NCBI GenBank assembly: GCA_022605405.1 | Contig: JABYQQ010000001.1 | Location: 434,001-498,000, forward strand | Reading direction: 5' to 3' | DNA from: Earliella scabrosa | Lineage: Eukaryota > Basidiomycota > Agaricomycetes > Polyporales > Polyporaceae | Length of the DNA: 64,000 bases | In this document: positions 21,797-33,000 of the stretch, one piece after another | Layout: each line of letters starts with the position of its first letter | Numbering within the stretch: the stretch's first letter is position 1 | Notes under the pieces: model-generated | The model's input: the letters and a program-made list of their open reading frames with translations, nothing else | Databases searched by the model: none | Told to the model about the DNA's origin: nothing | Program-made: the position numbers and the translations under genes

Positions 21797-23619
21797 GTGC
21801 GTTGTTATGATTGCGTAGATGCTCTGCCCTTGAGCTTGGAGACCCGGACTCCCCCCATTCACTCGTTGTACGATGGTGCGATGTACGATTACTTGTAGGT
21901 ACTAGTAGGCTGTCATGGTTCTTCCACATTGTCCTGTCGATCAATGTCATGCTGCGTGCGACGTTGCGCATTTGCTTGTGCGGCGTCGCGCGGCAGTCGT
22001 TGCTGCACGCGATGGGATCAGAGGATGCGTGGTCGTTACTTGGCTTCGTGGGATAGGATCGTAGGAAGTGATTGCCCATCCATTGGTGATAACGTTCCTC
22101 CCTGTTCCTCCTCCTGATCCGGACACGACTGCGGTTGAAATGCACGAGGATTCGGTCGGGTTCTCGATATCGGATTGGTAATACCGTCGAGGATGTACAG
22201 CATGGATTCGTGTAGCCGATGGTGTTTGTTGAGATGTCGAAAGACCCGGCTAAAGGAACGTCAAGGAATTGTCTATTGAAGGTGTAATGGCCATTGACGA
22301 AAGGCTCTGGAGGGATTGAATCGATGCGAGAAGGTAAATATTCCTAGTCATCGCCACCCAATTTTGACCGGGGTGGGGGCCGAATATCACGTCCAGCCGT
22401 CTGCAGGTGGGCGGGACGATGATCGACATGACGCAGGGTGCGAAACCTAGAAACTTGCTAATTGGGGGTACCCGTGAACAGGTAAGTGATAGACCTATGG
22501 CAGCGTATGGCGTACTGGCCTGGGCTCCCTTACAGCTACGTACATCCCGAACCCGGCTTAATGTTGTCCTAATAAGATGAGCCGCTTCTGTGTGATGTCC
22601 CGGGGTTTGCTCTCGTCAAGCACGAAAGTACGTCCAATAGGGGCTCAGAGGCAACCTTTGAAAGGGGCGATCGGCATCGTCCCAGGTGAACACACGTACC
22701 GCGAGTTATCGAGATTTGAAAGAGGTCGACGAGCTTCTTGTATCGGTGACGCGCCCGTCTGTGCGCAGAGTATATGCGCTGTGCAGTTAAACGTTGTACA
22801 TGGGACATTTGAAGAATCCCGGGGTCCACAGTTGTATTTGCGATTCTGTCTACGTACATGGATTTAGATGTAAGGCACCTCGTAAGGTCGTCGCCTCGTT
22901 GAGATGCGAAGGCCGGCCGAAATAAATGCCTGGAAACAACAGTTGTTCTTCCCTTTATTAGCAACTCCCGACTCGATGGGTTATATGTCGCGCTAGGAGT
23001 GAATAGCAAGGGGTGCGAAGCGTCGCAGACGCAGAGCAGAAGGTTTGGGGTGCTGGAGATGTCAGGGGTCCAACTTCCGACTCGGTATTGTCCTTGTCTA
23101 TTGTTTTCGGGTGTTGTACACAAGCAGAGAAGGCCTCAGCGATATTGTCTTCGCATGCAACATAAGGTCAGATGGAGATGGCAAGAGAGCGGAAAGGGAT
23201 AACAACAAGGCGCTAGAGCCCAACTCGTTCCTCTTCAGGGCAGGCATAAGAGATTGGCGCTCGTGCCTATAGCAGGCGCTTACGACGAACAATCGTTCAT
23301 AGTCGTTGATTCTTCCGCTTGGTCTCTGGAGTACCACATGCTATCCCATCATTGTCCTCACGCTGGCTACGAAAAACCGCGCGATGCTAGTCGACACGCA
23401 GAGGGACGGGGCCTGGACGCAAAAAGAGGGCCCACGGTCGGACCGCGCGCGGCGGTTTCAGATGAGAAGCACACAGCCGCCATAATAGTCTGGCGCAACT
23501 TCGGTAGAGTTGCTCCCCGGCCACAGCGAGGCCCATCTAGGATGTTATACGGCGTCCTATACCCCTAGCCAGCGCAACGTCTTCCACATCATTCTCCCCG
23601 AGGCCGAAATCTCCTTCTC
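21797..23619. other. Intergenic, about 1.8 kb
   Basis: No recognisable gene or repeat. ORFs of 60-184 codons overlap on both strands without motifs. Confidence 0.35.
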
Positions 23620-25302
23620 ATGGAATGGAACGTCCCCAACAATCTCACCAGGCCGGAAGACTTCTGGGCTCTGTGGCAGGCGGATCAGAGCGTGTTTGCG
23701 GTGATAGGGCTCGTGGAAGGAGCGGAAAGGAGCGGCGGTACGGTCCAGAGCGTGTTCGTCTCGGGGAGCTGCAACTCACCCTCACCTGCAGTGGCAGCGC
23801 TCGCGCTGCTCGTCTGGGACATCCTCACCACAATGGACGAAGAGGTGCGTGTGCCTGGTGGTGAAAGAATAGACGGAAGGTTGACTGACAGTTCATGTCA
23901 AGGTGAAGCTGATCTGGCGGTGCGTCCCTCGTCTCTGTTCAAATACGATTTGTCCCTTATGTCCGCTTAGATCAAGCTGGACCGTCCCCAAGTTCCTGTA
24001 CTTCTTTGTACGCTACTACTCCCTCATCACCTTGATGTGCGTGCATACCAAGCATGTTCAACGCGCACGTCTCTGATTCACGTCGACCGCGTACAGCCTC
24101 CACAACATCCGTGTCATCCCGTGCGCCCCGTGGCTGATCTTCGAAATCGTGTCAACGTTGCTCGTCGAGCTCGCGGCAGAGCTGATAATCATCTTCCGAG
24201 GTACGTGATTGCCTCTCTTCCCCGCCGTATGTCCGAAATGAATCCCGGTCGACGCCCAGTGTATGCCGTATACGGAGGCCAGCAGAAAATTCTGCGGCTG
24301 ATGCAGCTCGGATTTGCTCTGCAAGTTGCCATAATGGCCGTCAGCCTCGGCGTCAGCATGCCCAAGATCGCGACAGGCTTCTACTGTAAAGCTGCAGATC
24401 TCCCTGCGGAGATGGTCATCTTCAGGTGCGTAGATCCTTCGTGCCGGGCATCATCTGTGGTTCTCAAACTGCCGTGTTGCTATAGCACTGCGTCGATCAT
24501 GTACGAGACCTTCCTCTTCGGCCTGATGATGGTTGGCGTCATCAGAGGCTCGAAAATCGGCCTCTCGGACACAGCGCTACTCAGAGTCATCGTGCGTGAC
24601 GGCGCTATGGCCTTCGTTGGTATCTACCGTGAGTGCAAGGCCGCGACGCATCATCTAGTGTTGCGGTTGCAGTTGCTGATCTATCTTTGACGATATAGTG
24701 GTAATGCTTCTCAACACAATCCTATTCACCATGGCTCCCACCACCCTCGTCACTCTTGGCTTCCCGTGAGTTCTACCCTGATCTTCCCCTACCACAACAT
24801 CGGTCTAACGGTGGATCGTTGACCTGCAGGTGGCTTCTCGCGATTGTCGGCGCGCTGGTAAGTCGTAACCCTGCCTGTATGCGCAACCTCTTGGCGCACA
24901 TACCCATCATCTATGCTTCCACCATGACGACTAACACGATGGTGCCCCCAGGGATCTCGCCTCGTCCTCAACGTGCGCGCCAAGCACGCAACCAAGATCA
25001 CCTCCCCTTCGACCATCGCTGACCTCCAGCTCAAAGTTCCCACCCATCTGTACTCGTCTGTGCATCTCGACGACCTCGAAGGTCCGCGTAGACGCGGCAG
25101 CCTTGACGACACGTCCTCTTGGGATTCCGAGGACGAAGACAGCGACTCGGACCGCGAAGATTCGGCGCTGAACCCGTCGCGGCAGAACTCGTATGGGAGC
25201 AGTGGTCGGAATCGCCATTCGCGCGCGCCGAGCGACGTGCCGAGCGATATCTCTGGGACGCCATCGTCGCCTTTGACCCCGATAACGCACTTCGCAACAT
25301 GA
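23620..25302 (+). CDS. DUF6533-type multi-pass membrane protein
   Basis: Exons 23620-23844, 23903-23919 (17 nt), 23971-24036, 24097-24200, 24260-24425, 24486-24628, 24699-24765, 24830-24857 (28 nt) and 24952-25302 total 1167 nt, 388 aa, in frame. The basidiomycete DUF6533 signature is clear: VAALALLVWDILTTMDEEV, then KLIWRSSWTVPKFLYFFVRYYSLI, then a VYAVYGG helix. About seven hydrophobic helices follow to residue 270. The cytoplasmic tail is polar with an acidic cluster (DEDSDSDRED). Role unknown in this family; a seven-helix layout has led to GPCR-like speculation. The N-terminal exon is the least certain part: an intron 23692-23791 is an alternative. Confidence 0.8.
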
Positions 25303-26610
25303 GATAATATGAACTTCGTCTCGCGTTCGTGGACCGCACACAAGTCTCTACCCCATTGTATCGATATATGTGGACATTCGTTGCGTTTGGGCGTGGTGCG
25401 CTCCCTTGATTGCTTTCTTCGGTGCGAAGGACTATCTTTATCTTGACACTGGTTATGTGTGTGTAGTAGCTGTACGACTAGCTAGCCTTCGGCCTATGGA
25501 CGCATATGCGTTCGGGTTGTGTCTTCTATTGTATATAGTCCATATTGCGCTGTCCGCGTACTGTAATACTACTTACCTCAACCCTTTCTTCCCTATCTTT
25601 CGCGCACGAGTGTACCCTGTCGGATATGTATGTATGTTTGTTCGCGCGACGCCCCTCCCACATGTGCGTATGTCGCCTCGCTGGCGAGTACTGACTGCTC
25701 TACAGCTCGGGCATGAACTGGGACATCCGTACGGACTTTGGCTGTTTCAATCGGCCGGTACACAAGGCTGTCGTGAGTCCTGTATCGTGGTCTCGATCCG
25801 TACATATGCTCGTGCTGATCTGGTTATGATCCCAGGTCCGCTGAGGCTTGTGATGCAGACGAGCCTGCAACAGCTCGTATCGAATTCGAGTCAGACCTGG
25901 CATCCGAGAGGGATGACGTCGGTCGCCGGAGGAGTCAGGCTGGATTCGAATCTCGCCTTCATCCATTCTCATTCGAGCCGAACCAACAAGTTGGGTACAG
26001 GGTGTGTATGTGAGTGCCCGTTCCGCATAGACTACATGTGCTAACTTCATTGTCATCGGGATGCCGCGCGTGCCCATACAGAGGTCGAGCTACGGCTTAC
26101 AAAGAGCTCTTCGTCGTGTACGCGATGCGGACGTCGACGTCGGACGACTCTACGAATATCGCGATCGAGCCTGGCACTTCGTAGCTGAAGATCCTCCCGA
26201 GTTGCTGCACCAGTCGAGATCAGAACGCATCCGCCACCCGTGTCGGTATATCGCGGATCGCACACGAACCGATGGCGGCTCTGGTCCCGGTCGCAATATC
26301 GGACTACCGTACCAGGATGTCCTCCCTGTTCCGCGTTCTTGGTCTGCAGGATATGTCCCGGACTGGCCCAAGGTAGACCGATGCGCCAGTGATCTATCTC
26401 CCCACTGAGAGCCGTTTCCGACCATAAGGAACTCGGATTTTGTTCGAAGTCCCACATCCGTCCCATTGGGAAGGTTGAGGAGACGGAAAGGTATATAAGC
26501 ACTCCAGGTGTCGACCACAGCACTCACCTAACTCATCCACTCTCATCTCGAGCTCACTCACCAAAGCCTATCCATCCAACCTCGCTCTACCGCCCACGCA
26601 ACCACTCAGC
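25303..26610. other. Intergenic, about 1.3 kb, weak coding-like segments
   Basis: A 224-codon plus ORF (25370-26044) and an alternative frame near 25850-26160 look partly coding but could not be joined in phase into a credible gene. The last 120 bp is the promoter of the next gene. Confidence 0.3.
26490..26500 (+). promoter_or_regulatory. TATA box of the secreted Pro/Ser/Ala-rich gene
   Basis: GGTATATAAGC lies about 115 bp before the ATG at 26611. A CT-rich leader follows, a strong-promoter layout in fungi. Confidence 0.65.
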
Positions 26611-27651
26611 ATGATGAACGCCAAGTTCGCCGCTCTCGCCATCTTCGTCTTCGCTGCGTGCACGGGCGTCGACGCTCGTCCTATCGACCAGGACAACCGT
26701 CACGGTGAGCATCTCTTTAGCCTTACGATCTGACGTTGGACTGACATGCACATCTCAGGCGTGACCGTTCCGGGCTCAGTCCTCAGCACCCCATCGCAGA
26801 TGCGGGACTTCAGCACCCCGACTGCTTCCCCTGCAGTCCCCTCGGCCAGCACTCCCTCTGTCCCTTCAGAGAGTGCTTCCGCTGTCCCCTCGGCGGGTAC
26901 TCCCTCGCCGGTCGCAGTCTTGCTCGAGACCCCTTCGGCGGTCCCCCAGGTGCCGTCCATTAGCACGCCTGCGACTCCCGACACCGGTGCACCCTCCGCT
27001 CCGAGCATCACCACACCCCAGGCCGCGGTTCCTACTATCAGCGTCGGCGCGCCCTCTGCCCCCGATCTTGCGCCCAGTGACATCGTCCCCACTCCCAGCG
27101 CAGGTCTCTCGTCGACGCCTGGTGCCCCCAACATGAGCGCGCCCGCATCACCCAAGGTGCTCGTTGCGATTCCCTCGAACCCGGCGGTTCCGGATGCGGA
27201 TGTCAGCGCACCGTCGATGCCGGACGTGGGCGCGCCCTCTACTCCCAGCACGCCTACCAATCCTGATCCCAGCGCGCCCTTTGGTCCGCAGGTCAGCCCG
27301 CCTGCTACTCCCAGCGCCGGCACTCCTTCCGCTCCTGCTGTGACCACGCCCGCAGCACCCGCCGCCAGCGCGCCGGTCGATGTGCCCAACGTGGGTGCCC
27401 CCTCTGCTCCTGAGGTCGACACTCCCAGCATGCCGGCTGTGGGTGCACCCTCGACGCCTGACGCGAGCACGCCGTCTGCTCCTGCGATTCCGGCCGTGCC
27501 TTCTGCTCCTGCAATACCCGCGACGCCTTCGCTGATCGATGCGCCGTCGGTCCCCTCCGAGGACCCTACCACTCCTACGGCACCCATCGACACGGAACCC
27601 TCCGTCCCCTCCGTGACAAATTCGATTTCGGATGTAGGGAGCGAGCTTTAG
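26611..27651 (+). CDS. Secreted Pro/Ser/Ala/Thr-rich repeat protein
   Basis: Exons 26611-26704 and 26759-27651 encode 328 aa. A signal peptide is evident (KFAALAIFVFAACTGVDA). The mature protein is almost entirely short degenerate repeats such as APSTPDAS, GAPSAPE, TPSVPSE and NVGAPSAP, with no Cys or aromatic-rich fold. That suggests an extended, probably O-glycosylated wall or matrix protein. The opposite strand holds a long open frame made of complementary Gly/Ala codons, an artefact of this composition. A TATA box sits upstream. It lies between two DUF6533 genes; no functional link is shown. Confidence 0.8.
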
Positions 27652-27804
27652 TGGTGGCACGCAATGCAGCGGAGACCGGGTGTCCTCCTTGATCCTGGTG
27701 GTCAATCCAATTCAATGACTTTGTCATGTACGGCCGTGCCATTGAATAACATTACATAGCCTTTCATGGTATCACACGCGTTCAGTCCCAATCCATGCGG
27801 CCTG

Positions 27805-29462
27805 CTAGGGCATTTCCAAATCATCTTCACCGTCATCCCAGTCCCACGCGAAGCGAACAGGAGCACCGATGTTGCCCAGATGGCTGAATGAAATCAGACT
27901 GTTTGTGCCCGAATGGCCGTGCCACTGGTGAGAGACGATGCCGCCGGTACCATCCGATATATGTGACCCGGCCGCGCGGAGGTTGAGAATGAAGCGGGAC
28001 ATGATGACCGCGTTCAAGCTGCATCTTCCAGAGTCAAGCACGAGACGACATGGATGGAGTTCAGGCAACTCACATGTAGATCTGAGGGATGAGCGCACTC
28101 AAGCCCTGTCCGAGCTATCGTCAGGTCTCAGGATGCAGATTCAGAGACGAGTGTGCAGACCCCTATAACTGTGGCAATTGCTGTAGCGTTAATGCTGATC
28201 ATGATTCTACGCACTGTTGTCAGCCTCGCCACCAACGTGGGTATTGAAGAGTCAATGTCGCACAGAAAGTATGTTGTTCCTGCATTCGCTCCTCTATCAG
28301 TGTCTATAGGGCACATAGTAGTTGCTGAATGACATACCGTCTCGCAGGAGAGTGAATACGATATGCGTACGGGTACTGGCCAGTCCAGCCACGATCCCAG
28401 ACGTGCGGTACCACGTAATGCCAAGGACCAGGGCGTCCTGAACTATCGTGCAAACCCGGATAATAAGGGACACTATATCCAGCCAGTCAACTCGGAAGAC
28501 GTGGTTGTAGAGCCGTGACCGTGATGAGTTACCTCTGCAAGAAGAACATATGAAGTGGGCGTTCAGGATGGACGATCGCACTGAAAGCATGACGAACCTA
28601 ATCCATCCCTGACGGCTGGGTCCCACGACCCCTAGGGTACCGTAGCATCCATAGGCTCTAGGGGCATTTGTCCCAACAGCAGCTGATGCAACCACCATCT
28701 GAGGAAGATGCGTGTCCATGGTTCGGTCATATTCGCCCAGTAGGTAATGCGCGGGCCGGACTCACGATGTTTACCATGATAGCTATAAGCCCGAGAAGCG
28801 ATACGAGGAAAGTCCAGCTCCATTTGCGATCGTTAATTGCATGTACGCGCATAGATGTGAAGACTGTTCGAAGGACGCAGATAGCTCCGTGAACGGGACG
28901 GCGCAGCGATAGGGGAAATGGTGAAGACCCACCCACGTTGACAATCAAGAGCACTACGCTGAGGCTGATCCTCACGTTCGAAATCACTTGGCAGCTGAAA
29001 GGATTCCCGAGATGATCCAGGCGAACAAGGCTGGGACAATGCGAGCGTAACGTACCTCTACATGACTCACAGGAATGGTTAGTAACCGTGCCGGCCTTCG
29101 ACCTTAGGAGATGTTCGCTCACCCAATCGTCCTGCCACCATGCTAAGGTTGAGAGCGGATATATTGCCGCGAGGATCATTAGGACATATCGGTTAATGAT
29201 GAAGAGGGCAGTAGGCAGGGAAAGCTTGCGCTTCCAAACCATCTCATATTCTTGCTGAGCGGTGGATATGTGCTCACATACGATGAGCACTATAACATTC
29301 CCAGGGAATAAGGAACAGGGCGACTACTCGAGAGATGGACTCACCAACGGAGGCCACCGTCAGATAGTCTGTTTGAGAGGCCCTATTGGATGGAAATGAA
29401 TGAGCAATACTAGATATAGGTATTGGAACGTACCATGTCCCTTTCAGATTATCGGAAGCCAT
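27805..29462 (-). CDS. DUF6533-type multi-pass membrane protein (second)
   Basis: Resolved N-terminal exons: 29434-29462, 29345-29382 and 29123-29289. They give MASDNLKGTWASQTDYLTVAS, a helix VVLIVCEHI, QEYEMVWKRKLSLPTALFIINRY and YPLSTLAWWQDDW, matching the DUF6533 start. Further exons include SCRALFAWIISGILSAAK (probably preceded by a 10-nt micro-exon), VFTSMRVHAINDRKWSW with the next helix, a loop near 28640-28720, VQDALVLGITWYRTSGIVAGL, and the terminal exon 27805 to about 28020 (MSRFILNLRAAGSHISDG ... GEDDLEMP). The middle boundaries are not fully resolved, so whether the locus is intact is not proven. The ATG is about 300 bp from the copia LTR, so the retrotransposon sits in its promoter region. 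Confidence 0.7.
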
Positions 29463-29764
29463 ATGCAAGGGTGACTCTCCGAATACCCCTCGAGGGTTGG
29501 GCCCGTATATATATATGGCACCCTGTCATGGGGAAGGGTTGTACCCGGAGTATGCGAGACTCCTACAGTGAAATCTGTCCGGGCGAAGATGGCCCAACAC
29601 TGGTTTCGGATGGACACAGGCATGGAAAATGCGACGCGTAATTGCTGTGCGTCTCTGGGGAAGTATGTCAATGGCATCCATCTAGACGCATTATAGATGA
29701 AATTGCTCACAACGTGACATCTTGAACGTCTCGCAAGATGGCTCGTTGCGGACCTGCTCGAAGG

Positions 29765-29769
29765 TGTAT
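29765..29769. repeat. 5-bp target-site duplication of copia element, left
   Basis: TGTAT before the left LTR; the same five bases follow the right LTR at 34599-34603. Confidence 0.9.
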
Positions 29770-30027
29770 TGTCAGAGAGTGCGATACTTAGCGTAGAACG
29801 AGGACGACGAGCCTACTGCTCGAGTCCCGCTATATTTATAGACTACCGTAGAGTACATGTATAGTAACTATCGCGAACTATCTACGAATGTCCAGTCGGT
29901 CCTCCCAGCCTGCTCACGTCAGCGCGCCTTGGCCAAGAGTGGACATGGCGGCGCTGACGTCACTTCCTAGCGAGCCGTAGCTCGGAGGCGCATTGTCCCC
30001 GAGCGCTACGCGCTGCGCCTTCCAACA
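29770..30027 (-). repeat. LTR (3' LTR in element orientation)
   Basis: 258 bp, TGTCAG...CCAACA as read on the plus strand; identical to 34341-34598. It contains a TATA-like CTATAAATATAG in the element's direction. Confidence 0.95.
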
Positions 30028-30047
30028 CTCCCCCTCGACTCCGAGCG

Positions 30048-33000
30048 TCAGGCACGCATGCCAAGTCGTTCGACTAGGGTCTTGAAGCGCGGGCGTGGGA
30101 GCGGCTTCGTGAGGAGGTCCGCGACGTTGTCCTCGGATGCGCAGTGGATGACCTCCACCTCGTTAGAGGCGATGCGCTCGCGAATAAAATGGTAATGGAC
30201 GTCAATGTGTTTCGTGCGCGAGTGTGAAGCCTGCGCGTTTGCGTTCGCGATCGCGCTCTGGTTGTCGACGTAAAGCGGGGTCGCGCTGGTAGGTGGGAAG
30301 CCGAGCTCCGCCAAGAGGGCGCGCAGCCAAGCGATGTCAGAAGCGGCGGCGCTGGCTGCCATATACTCCGCTTCCATTGAGGACTTGGCGACGGTGCGTT
30401 GCTTGCGTGATGACCAGAGGATGGGCGCGCCGCCCAGGAAGAAGACTTGGCCCGAAATGGACTTGCGGTCGTCGACGTCATTGGCCCAGTCCGCATCGGA
30501 GTAGCCGAAGGGCTCGAGTGGTCGGTCCGCGCTCGCGTCAGTGTAGTACGCGAGTCCGAGCGTGCGCGTGCCCTTGAGGTAGCGCAGGACGCGCTTCGCG
30601 GCAGTAAGGTGATCGGGTCCGGGGTTGCTCGCGTACTGACTAAGTTGCTGGACGGCGAGCGCGATGTCGGGGCGCGAACCGAGCGCGGCGTACATGAGCG
30701 AGCCGACGATCGCTTGGTAGAGCGATCGGAGCTCCGGGTCCTCGGGTCCGTCATGGGCGCGGAGGCGTTTGTTCGCGTCCATGGGCGTGTCCACGGGGTT
30801 GGCGTTAGTCATCCCGAAACGGGCGAGGATCCGGTCGATGTACTGGGCTTGACGAATGGTGAGTGTGCCGGCGGCGGTGTCGCGCGTGACCTCGAGACCA
30901 ACGATCTGCTTGACGGGGCCTAGACGCGAGAGCTCAAAATGGTTGCTGAGCTCGTCGTAGAGGGCGTCGGTGTCGGCGGGGGATGACGTCATGGTGAGCA
31001 TGTCATCGACGTGGACGCCGACGATTTCGGACTTGGGCGGACGCGTGCGGATGTAGACGCACTGGTCGGATAGGAGGCGCGTGAACCCGATGGCGAGGAA
31101 CGCGCCGTCGAGCTCGTGGTTCCATTCGCGGCCGGACTGCTTGAGTCCGTAAAGAGTGCGGCGGAGGCGGCAGACGGCGGGGCTGCCATCTTCGTACATG
31201 GGCGGCTGCCGCATGTAGATCTCCTCGCGGAGGCGTCCATTCAGGTACGCGCCCACGATGTCGAGAACTTGCATGTCGAGCCGGAGGAGATTGCCGAGGG
31301 CGATGAGAGTGCGGAGTGTTTCGAGACGCACGACGGGCGCGAACGTCTCGATGTAGTCGATACCGGGGATTTGCGAGAAGCCTTGCGCGACGAGTCGGGC
31401 CTTGTGCTTGACGATGCAGCCGTCGGAGTCGCGCTTGAGGCGGAAAACCCACTTGCAACCAATGGGCTTCCGGTCCGGGGGGCAGGGCGCGAGCTCGTAC
31501 GTACCGAGGCGCTCGAGCTGCGCAATTTCGCGATCCATCGCGTCCTTCCAGTCCGGCCAGTCGGGCCGTGCCTGGGCTTCCGCGAGGCTCTGCGGGTCGT
31601 CGTTAGCATTCGCGGCAATGAGCGCGTACTCGCGCTCGTCACCTGAGTCGTCGTCGACGAAGTTGGAGTGGTCGGGTACGACGCGCTGCCAGCCAGGTGG
31701 CGCGCGTTGAGACGAGGGGTTGTTGAGCGGGCGGAATGCGGCCTTGTGGCCAAGCGCGGACGCGCGATAGTCCGGGCGGCCAGTGGTCGCGTACTTGTCG
31801 TAGTAACGGGTGCTGGATCGGACGGGGATCTGAGATGGAGACGGCTTGGGCTTTACAGGCGCGGGCGCGGTCGTGGCGGTGTCTTTGCCTGATTTGGAAG
31901 TCGAAGCGCCCGTAGGCGGTTGCTCGGACTGCTCCTCCTCCCCCTCAACCGCCGAAGGGAGAGGGACGGAGGGCTCCCCCTCAAGCTCCGCCTCGGTCTT
32001 GTCAAATATGACGTTGCGTGACGTAAGGACCTGGCGGGTCTCGGGGTTGTAATAACGATAGGCGCGGGATTCTTCAGAAAATCCCATAAACTTGCAGGGA
32101 CGGGCCTTCCGTGCGAGCTTGTTAAGTTTCGTGTCTTGACGTAAAACCCAGCAGTCAGCGCCGAACTCGTGGAGGTGCGCGACGTCGGGTTTGCGGCCCC
32201 AAAAGGCCTCAAACGGAGTGGTGTTGGGGAGAGCGCGGGTCGGAGATCGGTTGCGGAGATAGATTACGTAAGAGACGGCTTCCGGCCAGAGGAAAGCCGG
32301 TAGGTCGTGCTGGAAAAGGAGAGCGCGTGCGGCGTCCATGATCGTCAGGAACCGGCGTTCGGCGATGCCGTTTTGGGCTGATGAGTAAGGGGCGGTGAGC
32401 TGGAGTTGAATGCCGTGCGATCTGAGATATTGCTTGATGGCGCGATTAACGAATTCCTTCCCATTATCGAAGCGGATGGCCTTCATGCGCTTGTCAGCTT
32501 GGGTTTTGAGAAAAGCGCGTTGGGCTTTGACGAAGTCGAGTTCGTGCGCTTTGTCGGACGAGAAATGGCGCGTCATGTAGCGGGACTTGACGTCGGTGAA
32601 CACAGTGAGATACATCTCGCCGTGAATGCCGCGGGTAGGCGCTGGACCCCATAGATCGGCTACGACGAGATCGCCGATCTCCGCGACTTGCGTAAGCGAT
32701 TGCTGAGGGAAAGGGGCAACTTTGAGTTTGGCCTGGATGCACACGCGGCACTGCTCGCTCGACGGAATCGATTCGTCTACGGCCATGCCCGTAACGAGCC
32801 CTTTGCGTGCTAGCTGACGTAGGTACTCGTAATTTAAGTGCGCGTAAATACGGTGCCATTCGTCCCACGTGCGCGGCTCGACAGCTGCGAACGCGCGGGC
32901 GTGCGGGACGGAAACGGACAGGCGGTAGAGTCGGCCCGTCTTCGTGCCGACAGCGAGCAGATCGCCGGAGGCCGATTGGATCTCGACGTCATTGCCATGG

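Noticed and set aside
25370..26044. 224-codon plus ORF containing an H-E-L-G-H zincin-like motif
   Set aside because: The third zinc ligand expected in M43/matrixin proteases is missing, there is no signal peptide or protease domain around it, and the frame lacks fungal-type splice sites. The motif is probably chance.
25850..26165. Coding-like segment ending YKELFVVYAMRTS in another plus frame
   Set aside because: It reads like a C-terminal exon pair, but no upstream exon joins in phase, so no gene could be supported.
26700..27593. 297-codon Gly/Ala-rich ORF on the minus strand
   Set aside because: It is the antisense shadow of the Pro/Ser/Ala repeat gene; low-complexity GC-rich codons keep the opposite frame open.
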